Positions 21,299-30,948 of a DNA stretch of 64,000 nucleotides are shown one piece after another. The notes under the pieces were generated by a model, which worked only from the letters and a program-made list of their open reading frames with translations, did no database searches and had not been told where the DNA came from. Each line of letters starts with the position of its first letter. Position 1 is the stretch's first letter. The stretch spans positions 48,967-112,966 of the forward strand of contig JAIMBJ010000008.1 in assembly GCA_023511455.1 (NCBI GenBank), in the 5' to 3' direction. A program made the position numbers and the translations under genes. Source of the DNA: Bacillota bacterium (GTDB taxonomy: Bacteria > Armatimonadota > HRBIN16).

Positions 21299-23062
21299 CT
21301 ATTGCAGTGGCTCCAGCACCACTTTCTGCAGATTCATGACCGCCCCGCGGGGCATCTCGGTCACCCGAACGGACAGCACCTGCCTGCCGGCAGGCAGGGT
21401 CAACTCGCCCAGCGGGAAGTCCCTAAACGCAGTCCACGAGCCGGTGGCTTCGACAACGCCTTCCAGCCGTTGTCTGCCCTCAATGCCGATATGAAACCGG
21501 CTTCCCGCGTTCTCCGGCGGGCAGGCATAGGTCACGGTGACTTTATACCTGCCCCGTGCGGGTACGGAAATAGTCCACGTGACGTAATCGGAAGCGTTTG
21601 TCCAGAAGCCGATATTGTCTTTGCCGTCGCCCTGCTCGTACCGGGCACTTTGGCCGTGTACCTCGGCATCACGCGCGTGGCACAGAAGTACACCTCGGGC
21701 ATCTGGCTGGATAACCGAAGCCACCTGCGCAACCACCGGCTTACCCGCTAACTTCAGTTCCACCACCGTCGCGGCGGGGTCTATACGTTTCGGTCTGGAG
21801 ATGTAAACCACCGTGTAGCCGTTGCCGTTTTGCACATGTTCGGTGCGCACCTTCAGCGGTTCGTTGCCCAGCAGGGCGCGGGCACTTAGCACCTTCGTCT
21901 CCAGACCTTCCACGCGCAGGTCGCCATCGGGCCAGGTGAAGACGTGAAGGTACAGCGTGTTGCCTTTGGCGGTGCATCTTCCGTCAAACGACAGCTTGCG
22001 GAAAGGGCTCTGGGTGGTGCCGTAGATGCTTTTGTCGTTCACCTTCATCCACTGCCCGATGCGCTGCAGACGCTCCACAATCGGTTCGGGGAATGTGCCC
22101 TCAGCGGTCGGTCCCACGTTCAGCAGGAAGTTACCTCCCTTGTGGGCGATGTCGCAAAGCTTGCGGATGAGGTCTTCCGCCGATTTCCAGTTGGTGTCGT
22201 TTTTGGCGTAGCCCCAGGTATCATTGATGGTCATACAGGTTTCCCACAGCCGCCCACCGGGCAGTGCGCCTGCCGGGATGGTTTGCTCCGGCGTGGAGAA
22301 GTCTTCGGGCAGGTGGTTGCGGTCATTAATGAGAATCTGCGGCTGCAGGCTGCGGATGAAGGCGTTCACTTCCGCCGAGCGCAGTTCCTGCGCGTTATGC
22401 TCCCATCCGCCGTCAAACCACAGCACGCCAATGGGTCCGTAGTTGGTCAGCAGCTCGCGCAGCTGCCCTTTCATGAAGTCGATGTAGCGGTTCAAATCGG
22501 CACCGGCGGCGGGACGTACATCACGTTCCCACGGACGGCGGGGCAGGTAATCGGGATGGTGCCAGTCCATGATAGAGTAGTAGAAGCAGAGTTTGATGCC
22601 CTGCCGCTTGCATTCCGCCGCCAGCTCCTTCATGGGGTCGCGCCCGAAGGGGGTCGCTTTGACGATATTGTAGTCGGTTAGCTTCGTGTCGAACATGCAG
22701 AAGCCATCATGGTGTTTGCTGGTAATCACGATGTACTTCATGCCGGCCTCTTTCGCCATACGCACCCACTCGCGGGCATTGAACTTCACCGGGTTGAACT
22801 GAGCAGCGAACTTCTCGTAATCGCGCACCTGCATCTGCTTGTTGCTCAGGTACCACTCGGCGATGGTTTTGCGCCCCTGCAGGTCGGTGGCGTCGGCGGG
22901 TACGGCATAAATGCCCCAGTGGATGAACATGCCGAACTTCGCCTCACGCCACCACTGCGTGCGTTTCAGGAAGGCTTCAGGTGTCTCGCCCTGTGGCTGA
23001 GCCATCAGCAGAGACGCCATGCAGAACACCAACGCTGTCTGGACAACCCCACGCATCATCAT
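21299..23062 (-). CDS. Alpha-L-fucosidase, GH29
   Basis: A secreted glycoside hydrolase of 587 residues that would release L-fucose from glycans. A signal peptide (ALVFCMASLLMAQ) is followed by the GH29 barrel: KFGMFIHWG at ~42-50, TSKHHDGFCMF, and the nucleophile D217 in VLWFDGGW. The last ~130 residues form a separate beta-sandwich, probably a carbohydrate-binding module. The first ATG of an ATG-ATG-ATG run at 23062 is used; AGGTAA is a weak ribosome site. It lies 44 bp downstream of hepT on the same strand. Confidence 0.88.
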   Translation of the reverse strand: MMMRGVVQTALVFCMASLLMAQPQGETPEAFLKRTQWWREAKFGMFIHWGIYAVPADATDLQGRKTIAEWYLSNKQMQVRDYEKFAAQFNPVKFNAREWVRMAKEAGMKYIVITSKHHDGFCMFDTKLTDYNIVKATPFGRDPMKELAAECKRQGIKLCFYYSIMDWHHPDYLPRRPWERDVRPAAGADLNRYIDFMKGQLRELLTNYGPIGVLWFDGGWEHNAQELRSAEVNAFIRSLQPQILINDRNHLPEDFSTPEQTIPAGALPGGRLWETCMTINDTWGYAKNDTNWKSAEDLIRKLCDIAHKGGNFLLNVGPTAEGTFPEPIVERLQRIGQWMKVNDKSIYGTTQSPFRKLSFDGRCTAKGNTLYLHVFTWPDGDLRVEGLETKVLSARALLGNEPLKVRTEHVQNGNGYTVVYISRPKRIDPAATVVELKLAGKPVVAQVASVIQPDARGVLLCHARDAEVHGQSARYEQGDGKDNIGFWTNASDYVTWTISVPARGRYKVTVTYACPPENAGSRFHIGIEGRQRLEGVVEATGSWTAFRDFPLGELTLPAGRQVLSVRVTEMPRGAVMNLQKVVLEPLQ

Positions 23063-23106
23063 TGTTTACCTGCGTTGAATGATGTCTCTAAAATCCGACC
23101 GGAGAG

Positions 23107-23457
23107 TCACAACGATTGACCAGACTCTTCGGGGTACAGATGCTCGATTTGTGTCAGCAGGTCAGGAACGTCTCGGGTTGCAGTTTTCCAAATCTCCTCC
23201 CAGTCAATAACGTCGTAGCCGTGAATCAGGTGGTCCCGCATACCGGCAATCAGTTGCCATGGAACCTCGGGATGGAGTGAGCGAAACTCCCGCGAAAGTC
23301 GCTTGACTGCCTCTCCCATGACCAGCGGCTGATACAACACTGCGGATTGGGTCTTGATATCGCCCAGAAACTGCTCTTTGGTCAACCCCGCTACAAAGAG
23401 CTTCACCAATCGAGCAGAACTGATGATATCTATCAAAGTGGCTTCATCACGAAACAT
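23107..23457 (-). CDS. hepT: HepT-like RNase toxin
   Basis: A 116-residue all-helical HEPN protein (DUF86). The RNase motif R-x4-H-x-Y is present as RDHLIHGY. HepT toxins cleave RNA, and their cognate MntA antitoxin neutralises them by transferring AMP to the motif tyrosine. ATG 23457 has GAGGA six to seven bases upstream and overlaps the end of mntA by 11 bp, the usual coupled order antitoxin then toxin. Confidence 0.85.
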   Translation of the reverse strand: MFRDEATLIDIISSARLVKLFVAGLTKEQFLGDIKTQSAVLYQPLVMGEAVKRLSREFRSLHPEVPWQLIAGMRDHLIHGYDVIDWEEIWKTATRDVPDLLTQIEHLYPEESGQSL

Positions 23458-23782
23458 CGGATTCCTCGGAAGCAAGGAACACAACCCGCGCTGTTCTCAA
23501 GATTTCGCGACGGATTACCCAATTCGGGCTTCTCATCAGAGCACGTTTGGTAATGAGGTCGACCTTTCTCTGGAGCAGTCGTTCCAACTCACGCTCCATC
23601 TGCACGTGATCCAGTAAGCTCCAGTCCGCATCCTGTTGGAAGTCGACGAGAACGTCCACGTCGCTGTCGGTTGAGAAGTCTTGGCGCAACGCCGAGCCGA
23701 ACACAGCGATTTCGCGAACCTTCCAGCGCCGGCAGAACTCTTCCAGCTCCCGTTTTGGCAGGGTGACGTGCATATTGTCCAT
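23447..23782 (-). CDS. mntA: MntA-like nucleotidyltransferase antitoxin
   Basis: A 111-residue minimal nucleotidyltransferase. The signature GS-x10-DxD is intact as [21 protein letters not shown] split over residues ~28-48, so catalysis should be possible. It pairs with the downstream HepT toxin. The start could be 23782 or 23773; neither has a strong ribosome site. Confidence 0.85.
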   Translation of the reverse strand: MDNMHVTLPKRELEEFCRRWKVREIAVFGSALRQDFSTDSDVDVLVDFQQDADWSLLDHVQMERELERLLQRKVDLITKRALMRSPNWVIRREILRTARVVFLASEESDVS

Positions 23783-23831
23783 CGTACTGGTTACATCCTC
23801 TGTCTTCAGTTTACCTCACCTCTCATGGCGT

Positions 23832-24914
23832 TCAGCCGGTGCAGTCCTTCACGTCCTTCTCGAACTGCTCGATGGCTTCCGCAGCGTCCAGCACGCCGAT
23901 TTCCAGCGTGTAGGTGCGCTCCTCGCCCGGCTCCAGATACTGCAGGCGTCCGGCGGCTCGCTCTTCCACCCGTCCCTGTACCAGCGCGTTGCCCGGCTCC
24001 AAGCCGACCACGTACTCGCCCTGTCCCATCATCTTCCACTGCGTGAAGTAGGGCAGTTCATTGCGGTTGTAGCGCACGTATACGCCATAACCGCCCTCAC
24101 AGGCGCGGTTCACAATCCCGCAGACCACCGAGCCGTCTGCCTTCGCGCCCATCTTGTGGAAGTAGACCTGCTCGTAGAAGCCGGGAGTGGGCGCAATCAG
24201 TCGGTTCCAAATGCCGATGTCCTTCGCGGCGATTTCGGTGCGCGGGGTTACCTCCTGACTGGGGAGCACCACTTCCGCGCCTTCGTCCACCACGGGCCAG
24301 CCCAGGTTGATATGATACAGAATCATGTGCGGAGTGCGTTTGTAACCGAGGTTCTTCACCACGTCATGAATGCGCAGCCATGTTGCGCCCAGCTGTGTTT
24401 CGATACGGCGGGTGAGCTGCAGGTTCTCCCCGAACACGATTGCCTCGCGCAGACAGCCCTGTGCAAACAGCACGTATTGCTCGCCGTGCCATTCTCCGCC
24501 CCATGCGAGGTGATAAGCTGGCGTGTAGGATGCCCTTCCATGTAAGCCCAGCTGCTGTCCGTCGTCCTCACTGGGAAAGCCCATCGTGCTGTAGCCGCAG
24601 GTGGTGACCAGTCCACCGTAGAAACCGCGCAGCCAGCCGAACTTCTCCGGCTCGTAGGTATACGGATGGGCATCGCCGGTAGCGGAACGCCATGCCAGCG
24701 GTTTGCCCTTGTAGTGCGCTGCCGAGATGTCCATCCCGCGGCTGGCAAGCACGCTGAAGGTCAGCCCACTGCCGGTCATAAAATCAAAGCCCAGTACGCC
24801 GTCTTCCACACCCTCTATCAGGCGTACCGGCTTCACCCGGGCGATTTGCGAGATGTCACCGACCTTTTGCAGCAGCTCTTGCACGGAGAACTCTTTGCCG
24901 AACAACCGAGGCAT
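23832..24914 (-). CDS. DUF4432 / aldose 1-epimerase-like protein
   Basis: A 360-residue beta-sandwich protein of the galactose mutarotase superfamily, DUF4432 branch. Recognisable pieces are LTFSVLASRGMDISAAHYKG, GGLVTTCGYS, LHGRASYTPA, ILYHINLGWP and GLEPGNALVQG. It probably acts on a free sugar or sugar derivative; the precise substrate is unknown. ATG 24914 follows AAGGAGGGGAAGTACC; longer upstream reading is not supported. It lies between the antiporter and the toxin-antitoxin pair, all on one strand. Confidence 0.8.
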   Translation of the reverse strand: MPRLFGKEFSVQELLQKVGDISQIARVKPVRLIEGVEDGVLGFDFMTGSGLTFSVLASRGMDISAAHYKGKPLAWRSATGDAHPYTYEPEKFGWLRGFYGGLVTTCGYSTMGFPSEDDGQQLGLHGRASYTPAYHLAWGGEWHGEQYVLFAQGCLREAIVFGENLQLTRRIETQLGATWLRIHDVVKNLGYKRTPHMILYHINLGWPVVDEGAEVVLPSQEVTPRTEIAAKDIGIWNRLIAPTPGFYEQVYFHKMGAKADGSVVCGIVNRACEGGYGVYVRYNRNELPYFTQWKMMGQGEYVVGLEPGNALVQGRVEERAAGRLQYLEPGEERTYTLEIGVLDAAEAIEQFEKDVKDCTG

Positions 24915-24979
24915 GGTACTTCCCCTCCTTCGCATCGTTTCGGCTCTTGCTTCGTGGGTGATGAGGTAATCTCCTGCTT

Positions 24980-26641
24980 TCAGCCTTCCCACTCGCCCTT
25001 CTTCACCACCGAGCCGAGGGCAAGACGCACAATCACCCTGGCAGTCTCCTCTTCGGCAAAGACCACATGGTCTACCCCGCACCGGCGCAGGTCGGCGATT
25101 TTGCCTTCGTCGTGGGTGCGTGCCAGAACGGTCAATTGGGGGTTAATCTCCTTCAGGCGACGTGCCGCCACCATTGCGCTACTGCTCTCTGGCATGGTCA
25201 GGATGGCGATAGAGGCGGTGTGTGGGTTCGCCAACTCCAGCACCTCGCGCGCCTCGGCGTCGCCGTAGATGGTGGGGATGTTCTGGTTGCGCGCTCGCAG
25301 GATGCTTTCAGGGTCCAGGTCAATCACCACTACGGGCACCTTTCGCCCCAGCAGCTGCTGAGCCACACGACTACCCACCCTGCCGAATCCGCATAGGATC
25401 ACATGGTCCCGCATCACGCTACGCTGTACCTGTATCTCCTCGCGCAGCTCCCGAAAACGCTCTCCGCGCACGAAGCGCGCCGCCATGCGCGAAATCACCG
25501 GCGACAATGCGAAAAGCATCGGGGATAGAAGCAACGAGATGACCGATGCGGCGAGGATGGTGTTGTACTCGCTGAGGGTGTACCAGTTCTTCGTACGAGC
25601 CATTTCTGCAATCACAAACGAGAACTCCCCAATCTGCGCCAGCGATAACCCCACCGTTACCGCAATGCGTATGGGAAAACCGATGGTGCGGATGAGCCAG
25701 ACAATAATCAGCGCCTTGCCCAACACAATGAGCACCAGTAGGAGCAGCACCTCCATCCACTGGGACGTCAACGCGGCGGGGTCCATGAGCATGCCCAGCG
25801 AGACGAAAAAGAAGATAGCGAACACGTCGCGGATGGGAACCACTTCTGCCACGATCTGACGACTGTACTCGGACTCGCTGATGATTAGTCCCGTGAGAAA
25901 CGCACCCAGCGCCATCGAGAAGCCCAGTGCGTGCGTGCCAAGCGCCGTCGCGAAGCAGAGACTTACCGCCAGCAGCAGGAACAGCTCGCGGGAGTTCCAC
26001 TGAACCGCGTGGCGCAGCAGAACAGGAATGAATCGTGTTGCCAGCAGGAAGGCAGCGACCAGCACCAGCACCGAGCGCAGCAACGTACCCCCAAGCAAGG
26101 AAATCCGTTCGGGGGTAAAGTCCGCCAGCACTGGCAGCATCCCTACCAGCACGATGAGCGCAAGGTCCTGCGTGATGGCAATTCCCATAGCCAGCACCGA
26201 CGCGGTACTCCCGATATCCCCCTGCCGTTCATAAAGCCTTATCATCACGACGGTGCTGCTCATTGCCACCACACATCCCGCCACCAGCGCAGGGAACCAT
26301 TCCCAGCCCAGCAGGGTCATCAGCAGGTAGCCCAAAAGAATCGAGAGTGCAATCTGTATCCCGCCCGCCACAGCCAGCCTGCCCCCCGATCGCAACAGGT
26401 CACGCAGGGAGAGCTCCATCCCCACCACAAACATCATCAACGCGACACCGAGCTCGGATACGGTGTGTACGGCAGCAGAATCCATGTGCAGCACCGGGTT
26501 GAGCACCCCCAGCAATACCCCCGCGCTGATGTAGCCGATGATGACAGGCACGCGCAGCCGATGGGCAGCCGCCCCGCCAATCAGCGCGGCAACAATGGTG
26601 GCGATAATCGCCATGAAGAGTGGATGACCCAGTGAAATCAT
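24980..26641 (-). CDS. CPA2-type cation/proton antiporter with RCK (TrkA-N) domain
   Basis: A 553-residue KefB/YbaL-like transporter. Residues ~1-385 hold about twelve membrane helices (Na+/H+ exchanger fold; SELGVALMMFVVGMELS). Residues ~400-540 form an NAD-binding TrkA-N domain beginning DHVILCGFGRVGSRVAQQLL, with VIDLDPE and GDAEAREVLE. It would exchange K+ or Na+ for protons under nucleotide control. ATG 26641 is chosen over an upstream frame whose extra residues fall in the promoter region shared with the divergent regulator gene. Confidence 0.87.
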   Translation of the reverse strand: MISLGHPLFMAIIATIVAALIGGAAAHRLRVPVIIGYISAGVLLGVLNPVLHMDSAAVHTVSELGVALMMFVVGMELSLRDLLRSGGRLAVAGGIQIALSILLGYLLMTLLGWEWFPALVAGCVVAMSSTVVMIRLYERQGDIGSTASVLAMGIAITQDLALIVLVGMLPVLADFTPERISLLGGTLLRSVLVLVAAFLLATRFIPVLLRHAVQWNSRELFLLLAVSLCFATALGTHALGFSMALGAFLTGLIISESEYSRQIVAEVVPIRDVFAIFFFVSLGMLMDPAALTSQWMEVLLLLVLIVLGKALIIVWLIRTIGFPIRIAVTVGLSLAQIGEFSFVIAEMARTKNWYTLSEYNTILAASVISLLLSPMLFALSPVISRMAARFVRGERFRELREEIQVQRSVMRDHVILCGFGRVGSRVAQQLLGRKVPVVVIDLDPESILRARNQNIPTIYGDAEAREVLELANPHTASIAILTMPESSSAMVAARRLKEINPQLTVLARTHDEGKIADLRRCGVDHVVFAEEETARVIVRLALGSVVKKGEWEG

Positions 26642-26679
26642 ACTTCCATTGTACAGGAAAGTATGGTGAAAAAGAAGCC

Positions 26680-26717
26680 TTGACAAAAGCCATAAAAAGA
26701 TGTATACTTTTGTATAC
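26680..26717 (+). promoter_or_regulatory. Consensus sigma-70-type promoter with GTATAC operator-like pair
   Basis: TTGACA (26680-26685), 17 bp, TATACT (26703-26708). The -10 is embedded in GTATAC-TTTT-GTATAC (26702-26717), two self-palindromic hexamers 4 bp apart, a likely binding site for a dimeric regulator at the transcription start. It drives the regulator gene at 26741 and lies 38 bp from the divergent antiporter start. Confidence 0.75.
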
Positions 26718-26740
26718 TATTCTGTGTGGAGGGAACACTG

Positions 26741-27217
26741 TTGAGAGGACACGAGCGATATGTGAACCTGGAAGCGTTGTCTGACCTGTTGTTGCAACTG
26801 GCAGGGCGTGACGAACACTATCCTGCCTACTCGGAGGCGCGCACCACGAAGCGTGAGCAGATAGACGCGCAGTGGGCATCGCGCCTGTATCCTCTGCATC
26901 ACCATGCTCAGGTGGACGCGGTGGGATTTCTGCGACGGCGCGAGATTGCCATCATGCTGCAAGTAGCCCCTTTGACCCCGCGCCAGCGTCAGGTGATCGA
27001 GCTTTTCCTGCGGGGTTACACTTTCGAAGAGATAGGAAAGTACTGGGGTATCAGCAAGCAGGCAGCGCACAAGCTGTTTCTCCGCGCCTGCGAAGCCATC
27101 CGACGGTGCTGGCAGGAACATCCTCTGCATGGGTTGACGCTGACATACAGCGAAAGCACCCTGCGTCACTACGCCCGACGCACGCGCTGGCTGAACCGCG
27201 AGGAAGAAGCAGAATAA
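26741..27217 (+). CDS. Sigma-70 region 4-like DNA-binding protein
   Basis: A 158-residue protein whose C-terminal half carries a sigma region 4-type helix-turn-helix: LTPRQRQVIELFLRGYTFEE followed by IGKYWGISKQAAHKL. The N-terminal half has no recognisable sigma region 2, so it is more likely a transcription regulator than a full sigma factor. Start TTG 26741 is preferred because GGAGGG lies 7 bases upstream; GTG 26726 would bury that site. The operator-like palindrome in its promoter suggests autoregulation (inference). Confidence 0.65.
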   Translation: MRGHERYVNLEALSDLLLQLAGRDEHYPAYSEARTTKREQIDAQWASRLYPLHHHAQVDAVGFLRRREIAIMLQVAPLTPRQRQVIELFLRGYTFEEIGKYWGISKQAAHKLFLRACEAIRRCWQEHPLHGLTLTYSESTLRHYARRTRWLNREEEAE

Positions 27218-27420
27218 CCCTGCAAGAGCGGTACCGCGCATGATAGCAAGGTGCAACCTCCTGCGAGCGGTAAGCCGTTTGCTCGTTTTCTCCTGACCAT
27301 AGCGGGAAGACGGGGGAGGGCTTAGCTCGTCAGGAGGTTCGCCCCCCCTGCAAGAGTCTCAACCGACCGCTTTTGCCTCTGTCGCGGCGTGTTTGTTCAG
27401 CGAATCTTCGGTAACCTGCC

Positions 27421-30400
27421 TCATTGCGCCCTGATGGTGTGACTTCTTACGGCATAAACCTCTACCTCTCCCAGCAGACCGGATGGGCGCAAGGGGTCAT
27501 CTTTCTGCCAGTGCTTCCAGGTGGTGAAGGTCAACCTTTGTGGCACGGGACGCGGTTTGCCTTCCACGAACCAGTGTGGGAAGGCTTTCAGCTGGCTTCC
27601 CTGCCATTCGCAGTCGTCAGGGTACTGCTCGTCACCGATGAGGCGGTTGACCCACAGGTTGGTTACGTGTACCTCCAGCCTGTTCAGACCCGGGCGGACA
27701 ACGTCGGTAATGTCCACACGGAACGGTGGTTTCCACAGAATGCCCAGGTACTTGCCGTTCAGCCACACCTCGCACAGGTTTTTGACCTCGCCCAGCGACA
27801 GATACAGCCGCTGGTTGGGCACAATCCATGAGGGCGGTATCTGCAACGCCTTTTCATAGCGGGCAGTTCCGGAGAAGTAGCGCACGCCCGGGTGCGGATG
27901 CTCCGTCCACGAAATCAGGCGGTCAAACACCACTTTCTCCGGCGCGCCCCGGCCCTTCGGGAAGCGCACCGTCCATTTGCCTGTTACCGGCATCACCTGT
28001 GCAGACCTGTCGTTGCGGACACGGATGGTTTTTCCGGATGGCAGGCGCAGGGTGTAGTCTCCTGCTCGCCATGCCAGCAGCTCTACCCTGGCATTCGGCA
28101 GGAGACGGACAGAGTAAGCGGGTATTGCGCCTGCCGTTTCGCGGGCAGGGATGTCGAGGTCGGCGTTCTCATTGACGATGATACTGTATTCTTTGCCGTC
28201 CAGCGTATACTCCACGCGCAGGCGCTTGTAGTGGAAGGGGGTAGGATCTCCGCCCATGGTGATGTTGTTCACGTTCACGGAGAGCGTACCGTTGCGTACC
28301 ATCGCCTGCAAACGGGCGGTGACATCGGCAGACCCCGCTCCGTCGACCGCCTCATATACTGCCCTGCGGATGACCAGTTGCGAGGGGCGAGCTGTCTTGC
28401 CCACACCCGGAGCCTGTACCGTCGCAAAGTGCAGGGTCGGCGACAACCGCTTGCGGAACACCACGAACACCGACCCTGCCGGGTCCAGTCGCAGAGGAAC
28501 CACCGTGCGCCCACCAACCACCCGATAAACGAGCGCAGGCTCGGTTTTGCCGGTGTCGGGGTACCAGAGCTCGGGCACTTTGCCTGCCACCCGGAACGTG
28601 CATTCCAGGTCCTCCGTGCGATACCGCTGGTTGGAGACGAAGTAAAGGTCTGTGTCGCCCACCACGCGGTGAATGAAATCGATTCGGGTGCCGGGAGATG
28701 CTTCAAAGTCGGGGGGAACACGCATCCCTGCAAGCACCTGCTCGACCGATTTGCCCCAGACGACCTTGCCCTTGCCGTAAGCGTGTTCCTTCACCTTCAC
28801 GCCATCGCAGTTGCCCCAGACCTCATCTGCCAGGCGGCGAACCTCTTGGTCACACTGCGGGTATCTGCTCAAGCTGGGCGACTTTTCGGGCTTCGGACCG
28901 ATGACCACCGCTCCTGCCCGCACCAGCTCTGCCACCTTACGCAGCACGCGCGGCGTCATGAAGCGGCTGTCGGGCAACACCAGCACACGGTAGGTCATCC
29001 CGCTGGGCAGGACTATTCTTCCGTTGCGCACCGTTGCTCTCAGCAACACCTCTTTGTTCAGGCAGTCGTAGTCGTAGCCTTTCGCCCGCAAATCGGGTCG
29101 GAAGGGTGCGGAAATCGGCTGGTGTTCGCCCACGTATATCGCGATGTCCGCCACGAACCGCCCCTGCTGCAGCAGATACTGGCAGCGGGCAAGGTATTTC
29201 AGCCACGCTCTGCCCGGCTCCCACCAGGTGTTGGTGCGCTCAAAGTGAAAGCCCCAGGGACCCATCGTCATGCCGGGCTTGACGTTCAGCCATGGCTGGT
29301 GTGCGTAGCGATGGAAGATGAAACGGTTGACGCCCAGGCAGAAGATATGGTCGCCCAGAGCTTTCATGGAGTAGGGGTCGTTCTGCCACCTGCCCAGCTC
29401 GGGGGTGGCGGTGAAAGCCTCCGCCCCGACGATTGTCCTGCCGTAGATGTGCGCGGCGGAAGCAGCGAGCTTGGCGGTTTCGTGTGCGCCGCCGCCTATC
29501 CAGAACTCGCCCATGGGGATGTCGGCACGTCCGCCGGCGGCAAGGTCGTCGAACGTGCCGTTGCCGTACGGTTCGGTGGAGAAAAGCAATCCGTGCTTGC
29601 GGCACAGCTCGGAAAAGTGCCCGTAGTAGTTTTCCACGAACATCTCCGACACGGTCTGGCGTACATCCCACAGGAATCGCTCGGAGATTTCCGGTGAACC
29701 CACCACGTATCCCGCGAACACCGGCAGGAAAGGCAGCAGGTCATAGCCCCGCCGACGGTAGAACTCCTCACGGAAGCGGGGCGTCCAGTTCTGGCTGCCG
29801 ACTTCGTAGCTGTCCACCAGCGCATTGTTCAACGTTTTACCCGCCAGCGCCCCGATGTCGCGCAGCACCGTCGCCATCATGCCGTCGTTCCAGAACGCGT
29901 CCAGTGCTTCCTTGCTGAGCTTGTCTACCTCCAGTCCCCGTCCTTCCGGTGTGGCGGGGTGGTTATCCTTGCCGGTGGGCGTGTAGCCGATGCGCAGGAT
30001 GGTCCAGTCGCCTTCCGGTACATCCCACGTCAGCCTTCCGTCTGCGTCCAGCAAGGCAGTGAGATTCCACACCTTTTCAGCGGGAACGACGCTCTCGGCA
30101 GAGGCACCGGATTCAGCAACCGGCTGGATGCCGTCCTGTCGCTCGTATGCCGCTTTGCCGCGCAGGTTGTGGATGCGCAGGTTGCCTGTGGGGGTGGGGA
30201 AGGCAAGCACGGCGATATCGCGGTAGAACCCCGCTCTTCTTTCCGGTTGAGGTAGCTGCTCGGAAAAGCGTTGCGGTCCCTGCACCTGCACTGCCCGCGT
30301 GACCACAATCAGCATCGCGTGCTCGGGCTTGACCCACGGACCGCCGCTACTCGACCATCCGGCGCAGTTGTGGATGCACAGCTCCAGTCCGAGCCGGTTC

Positions 30401-30708
30401 GCCTCTTTCACGGCGTGTCGTATCATCTCGCGCCAGCGGTCGCTCATGAAGGTCACGCCGCCGGAAGGCACACCCACATCCACGTTGAATATCTGCGCTC
30501 CGCCGACGCCCACGCGCTTCATCGCCTCCAGGTCGGCGGTGATACCTTCTTTGGCGATATTATCATTCACCCAGTGCCACCAGGTATGCGGTTTCGCGGA
30601 GTTGGGAGGGTTGCGGAAGCCCTCCTCGAGCGAATCCGCCTGGCTCATACTCACAAACAGAGCACACACAAAGAGGGAGGTCCACAAAACCTTCATGGCG
30701 CGCGTCAT
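27421..30708 (-). CDS. Secreted GH106-like glycosyl hydrolase (alpha-L-rhamnosidase type)
   Basis: A 1095-residue secreted enzyme. After a signal peptide comes the hallmark of GH106-type proteins, FRNPPNSAKPHTWWHWVNDN, then GITADLEAMKRVGVGGAQIF and CIHNCAGWSSSGGPWV. The C-terminal ~130 residues form a galactose-binding-like beta-sandwich (NLCEVWLNGKYLGILWKPPF). GH106 members remove L-rhamnose from plant polysaccharides such as rhamnogalacturonan; the exact bond is inference. ATG 30708 follows AGGAGGTGGAG. The 203-bp gap to the sigma-like gene (27218-27420) holds no feature I can support. Confidence 0.8.
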   Translation of the reverse strand: MTRAMKVLWTSLFVCALFVSMSQADSLEEGFRNPPNSAKPHTWWHWVNDNIAKEGITADLEAMKRVGVGGAQIFNVDVGVPSGGVTFMSDRWREMIRHAVKEANRLGLELCIHNCAGWSSSGGPWVKPEHAMLIVVTRAVQVQGPQRFSEQLPQPERRAGFYRDIAVLAFPTPTGNLRIHNLRGKAAYERQDGIQPVAESGASAESVVPAEKVWNLTALLDADGRLTWDVPEGDWTILRIGYTPTGKDNHPATPEGRGLEVDKLSKEALDAFWNDGMMATVLRDIGALAGKTLNNALVDSYEVGSQNWTPRFREEFYRRRGYDLLPFLPVFAGYVVGSPEISERFLWDVRQTVSEMFVENYYGHFSELCRKHGLLFSTEPYGNGTFDDLAAGGRADIPMGEFWIGGGAHETAKLAASAAHIYGRTIVGAEAFTATPELGRWQNDPYSMKALGDHIFCLGVNRFIFHRYAHQPWLNVKPGMTMGPWGFHFERTNTWWEPGRAWLKYLARCQYLLQQGRFVADIAIYVGEHQPISAPFRPDLRAKGYDYDCLNKEVLLRATVRNGRIVLPSGMTYRVLVLPDSRFMTPRVLRKVAELVRAGAVVIGPKPEKSPSLSRYPQCDQEVRRLADEVWGNCDGVKVKEHAYGKGKVVWGKSVEQVLAGMRVPPDFEASPGTRIDFIHRVVGDTDLYFVSNQRYRTEDLECTFRVAGKVPELWYPDTGKTEPALVYRVVGGRTVVPLRLDPAGSVFVVFRKRLSPTLHFATVQAPGVGKTARPSQLVIRRAVYEAVDGAGSADVTARLQAMVRNGTLSVNVNNITMGGDPTPFHYKRLRVEYTLDGKEYSIIVNENADLDIPARETAGAIPAYSVRLLPNARVELLAWRAGDYTLRLPSGKTIRVRNDRSAQVMPVTGKWTVRFPKGRGAPEKVVFDRLISWTEHPHPGVRYFSGTARYEKALQIPPSWIVPNQRLYLSLGEVKNLCEVWLNGKYLGILWKPPFRVDITDVVRPGLNRLEVHVTNLWVNRLIGDEQYPDDCEWQGSQLKAFPHWFVEGKPRPVPQRLTFTTWKHWQKDDPLRPSGLLGEVEVYAVRSHTIRAQ

Positions 30709-30871
30709 CTCCACCTCCTACCGGGTGTTGTGTTAAGGACTGGTTCGATGCTTCGCCAAAGGGCAAGAGGTTCCTACCTGCGCTCATCCTTTACAATCTT
30801 GACAACTTCTGCGGCTGGAGGTGTTCGTTCGCGCAATGGTCGCCGCTTTTCGTTTTCATCTTCCAGATTGC

Positions 30872-30901
30872 TTGACAAATCTCGGTTGAGACACCTATAA
30901 T
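30872..30901 (+). promoter_or_regulatory. Consensus promoter for the WD40 gene
   Basis: TTGACA (30872-30877), 18 bp, TATAAT (30896-30901), about 48 bp upstream of the ATG at 30949. The rest of the divergent gap 30709-30948 shows no gene. Confidence 0.8.
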
Positions 30902-30948
30902 GGGGGCGGCTTAAGGAGCCATATCTCTGAGGGAAAGGAGTGTGCAAC

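Noticed and set aside
26702..26717. GTATAC pair considered as a LexA or phage-type operator
   Set aside because: It does not match the known LexA boxes I can recall; kept as an unassigned operator-like site.
27892..29697. 601-codon open frame opposite the GH106-like gene
   Set aside because: Rich in Arg/His/Gln with no domain; a shadow of GC-rich codon use on the true coding strand.
30735..30760. GGTTCGATGC, resembling a tRNA T-loop
   Set aside because: No acceptor, D or anticodon stems can be built around it.
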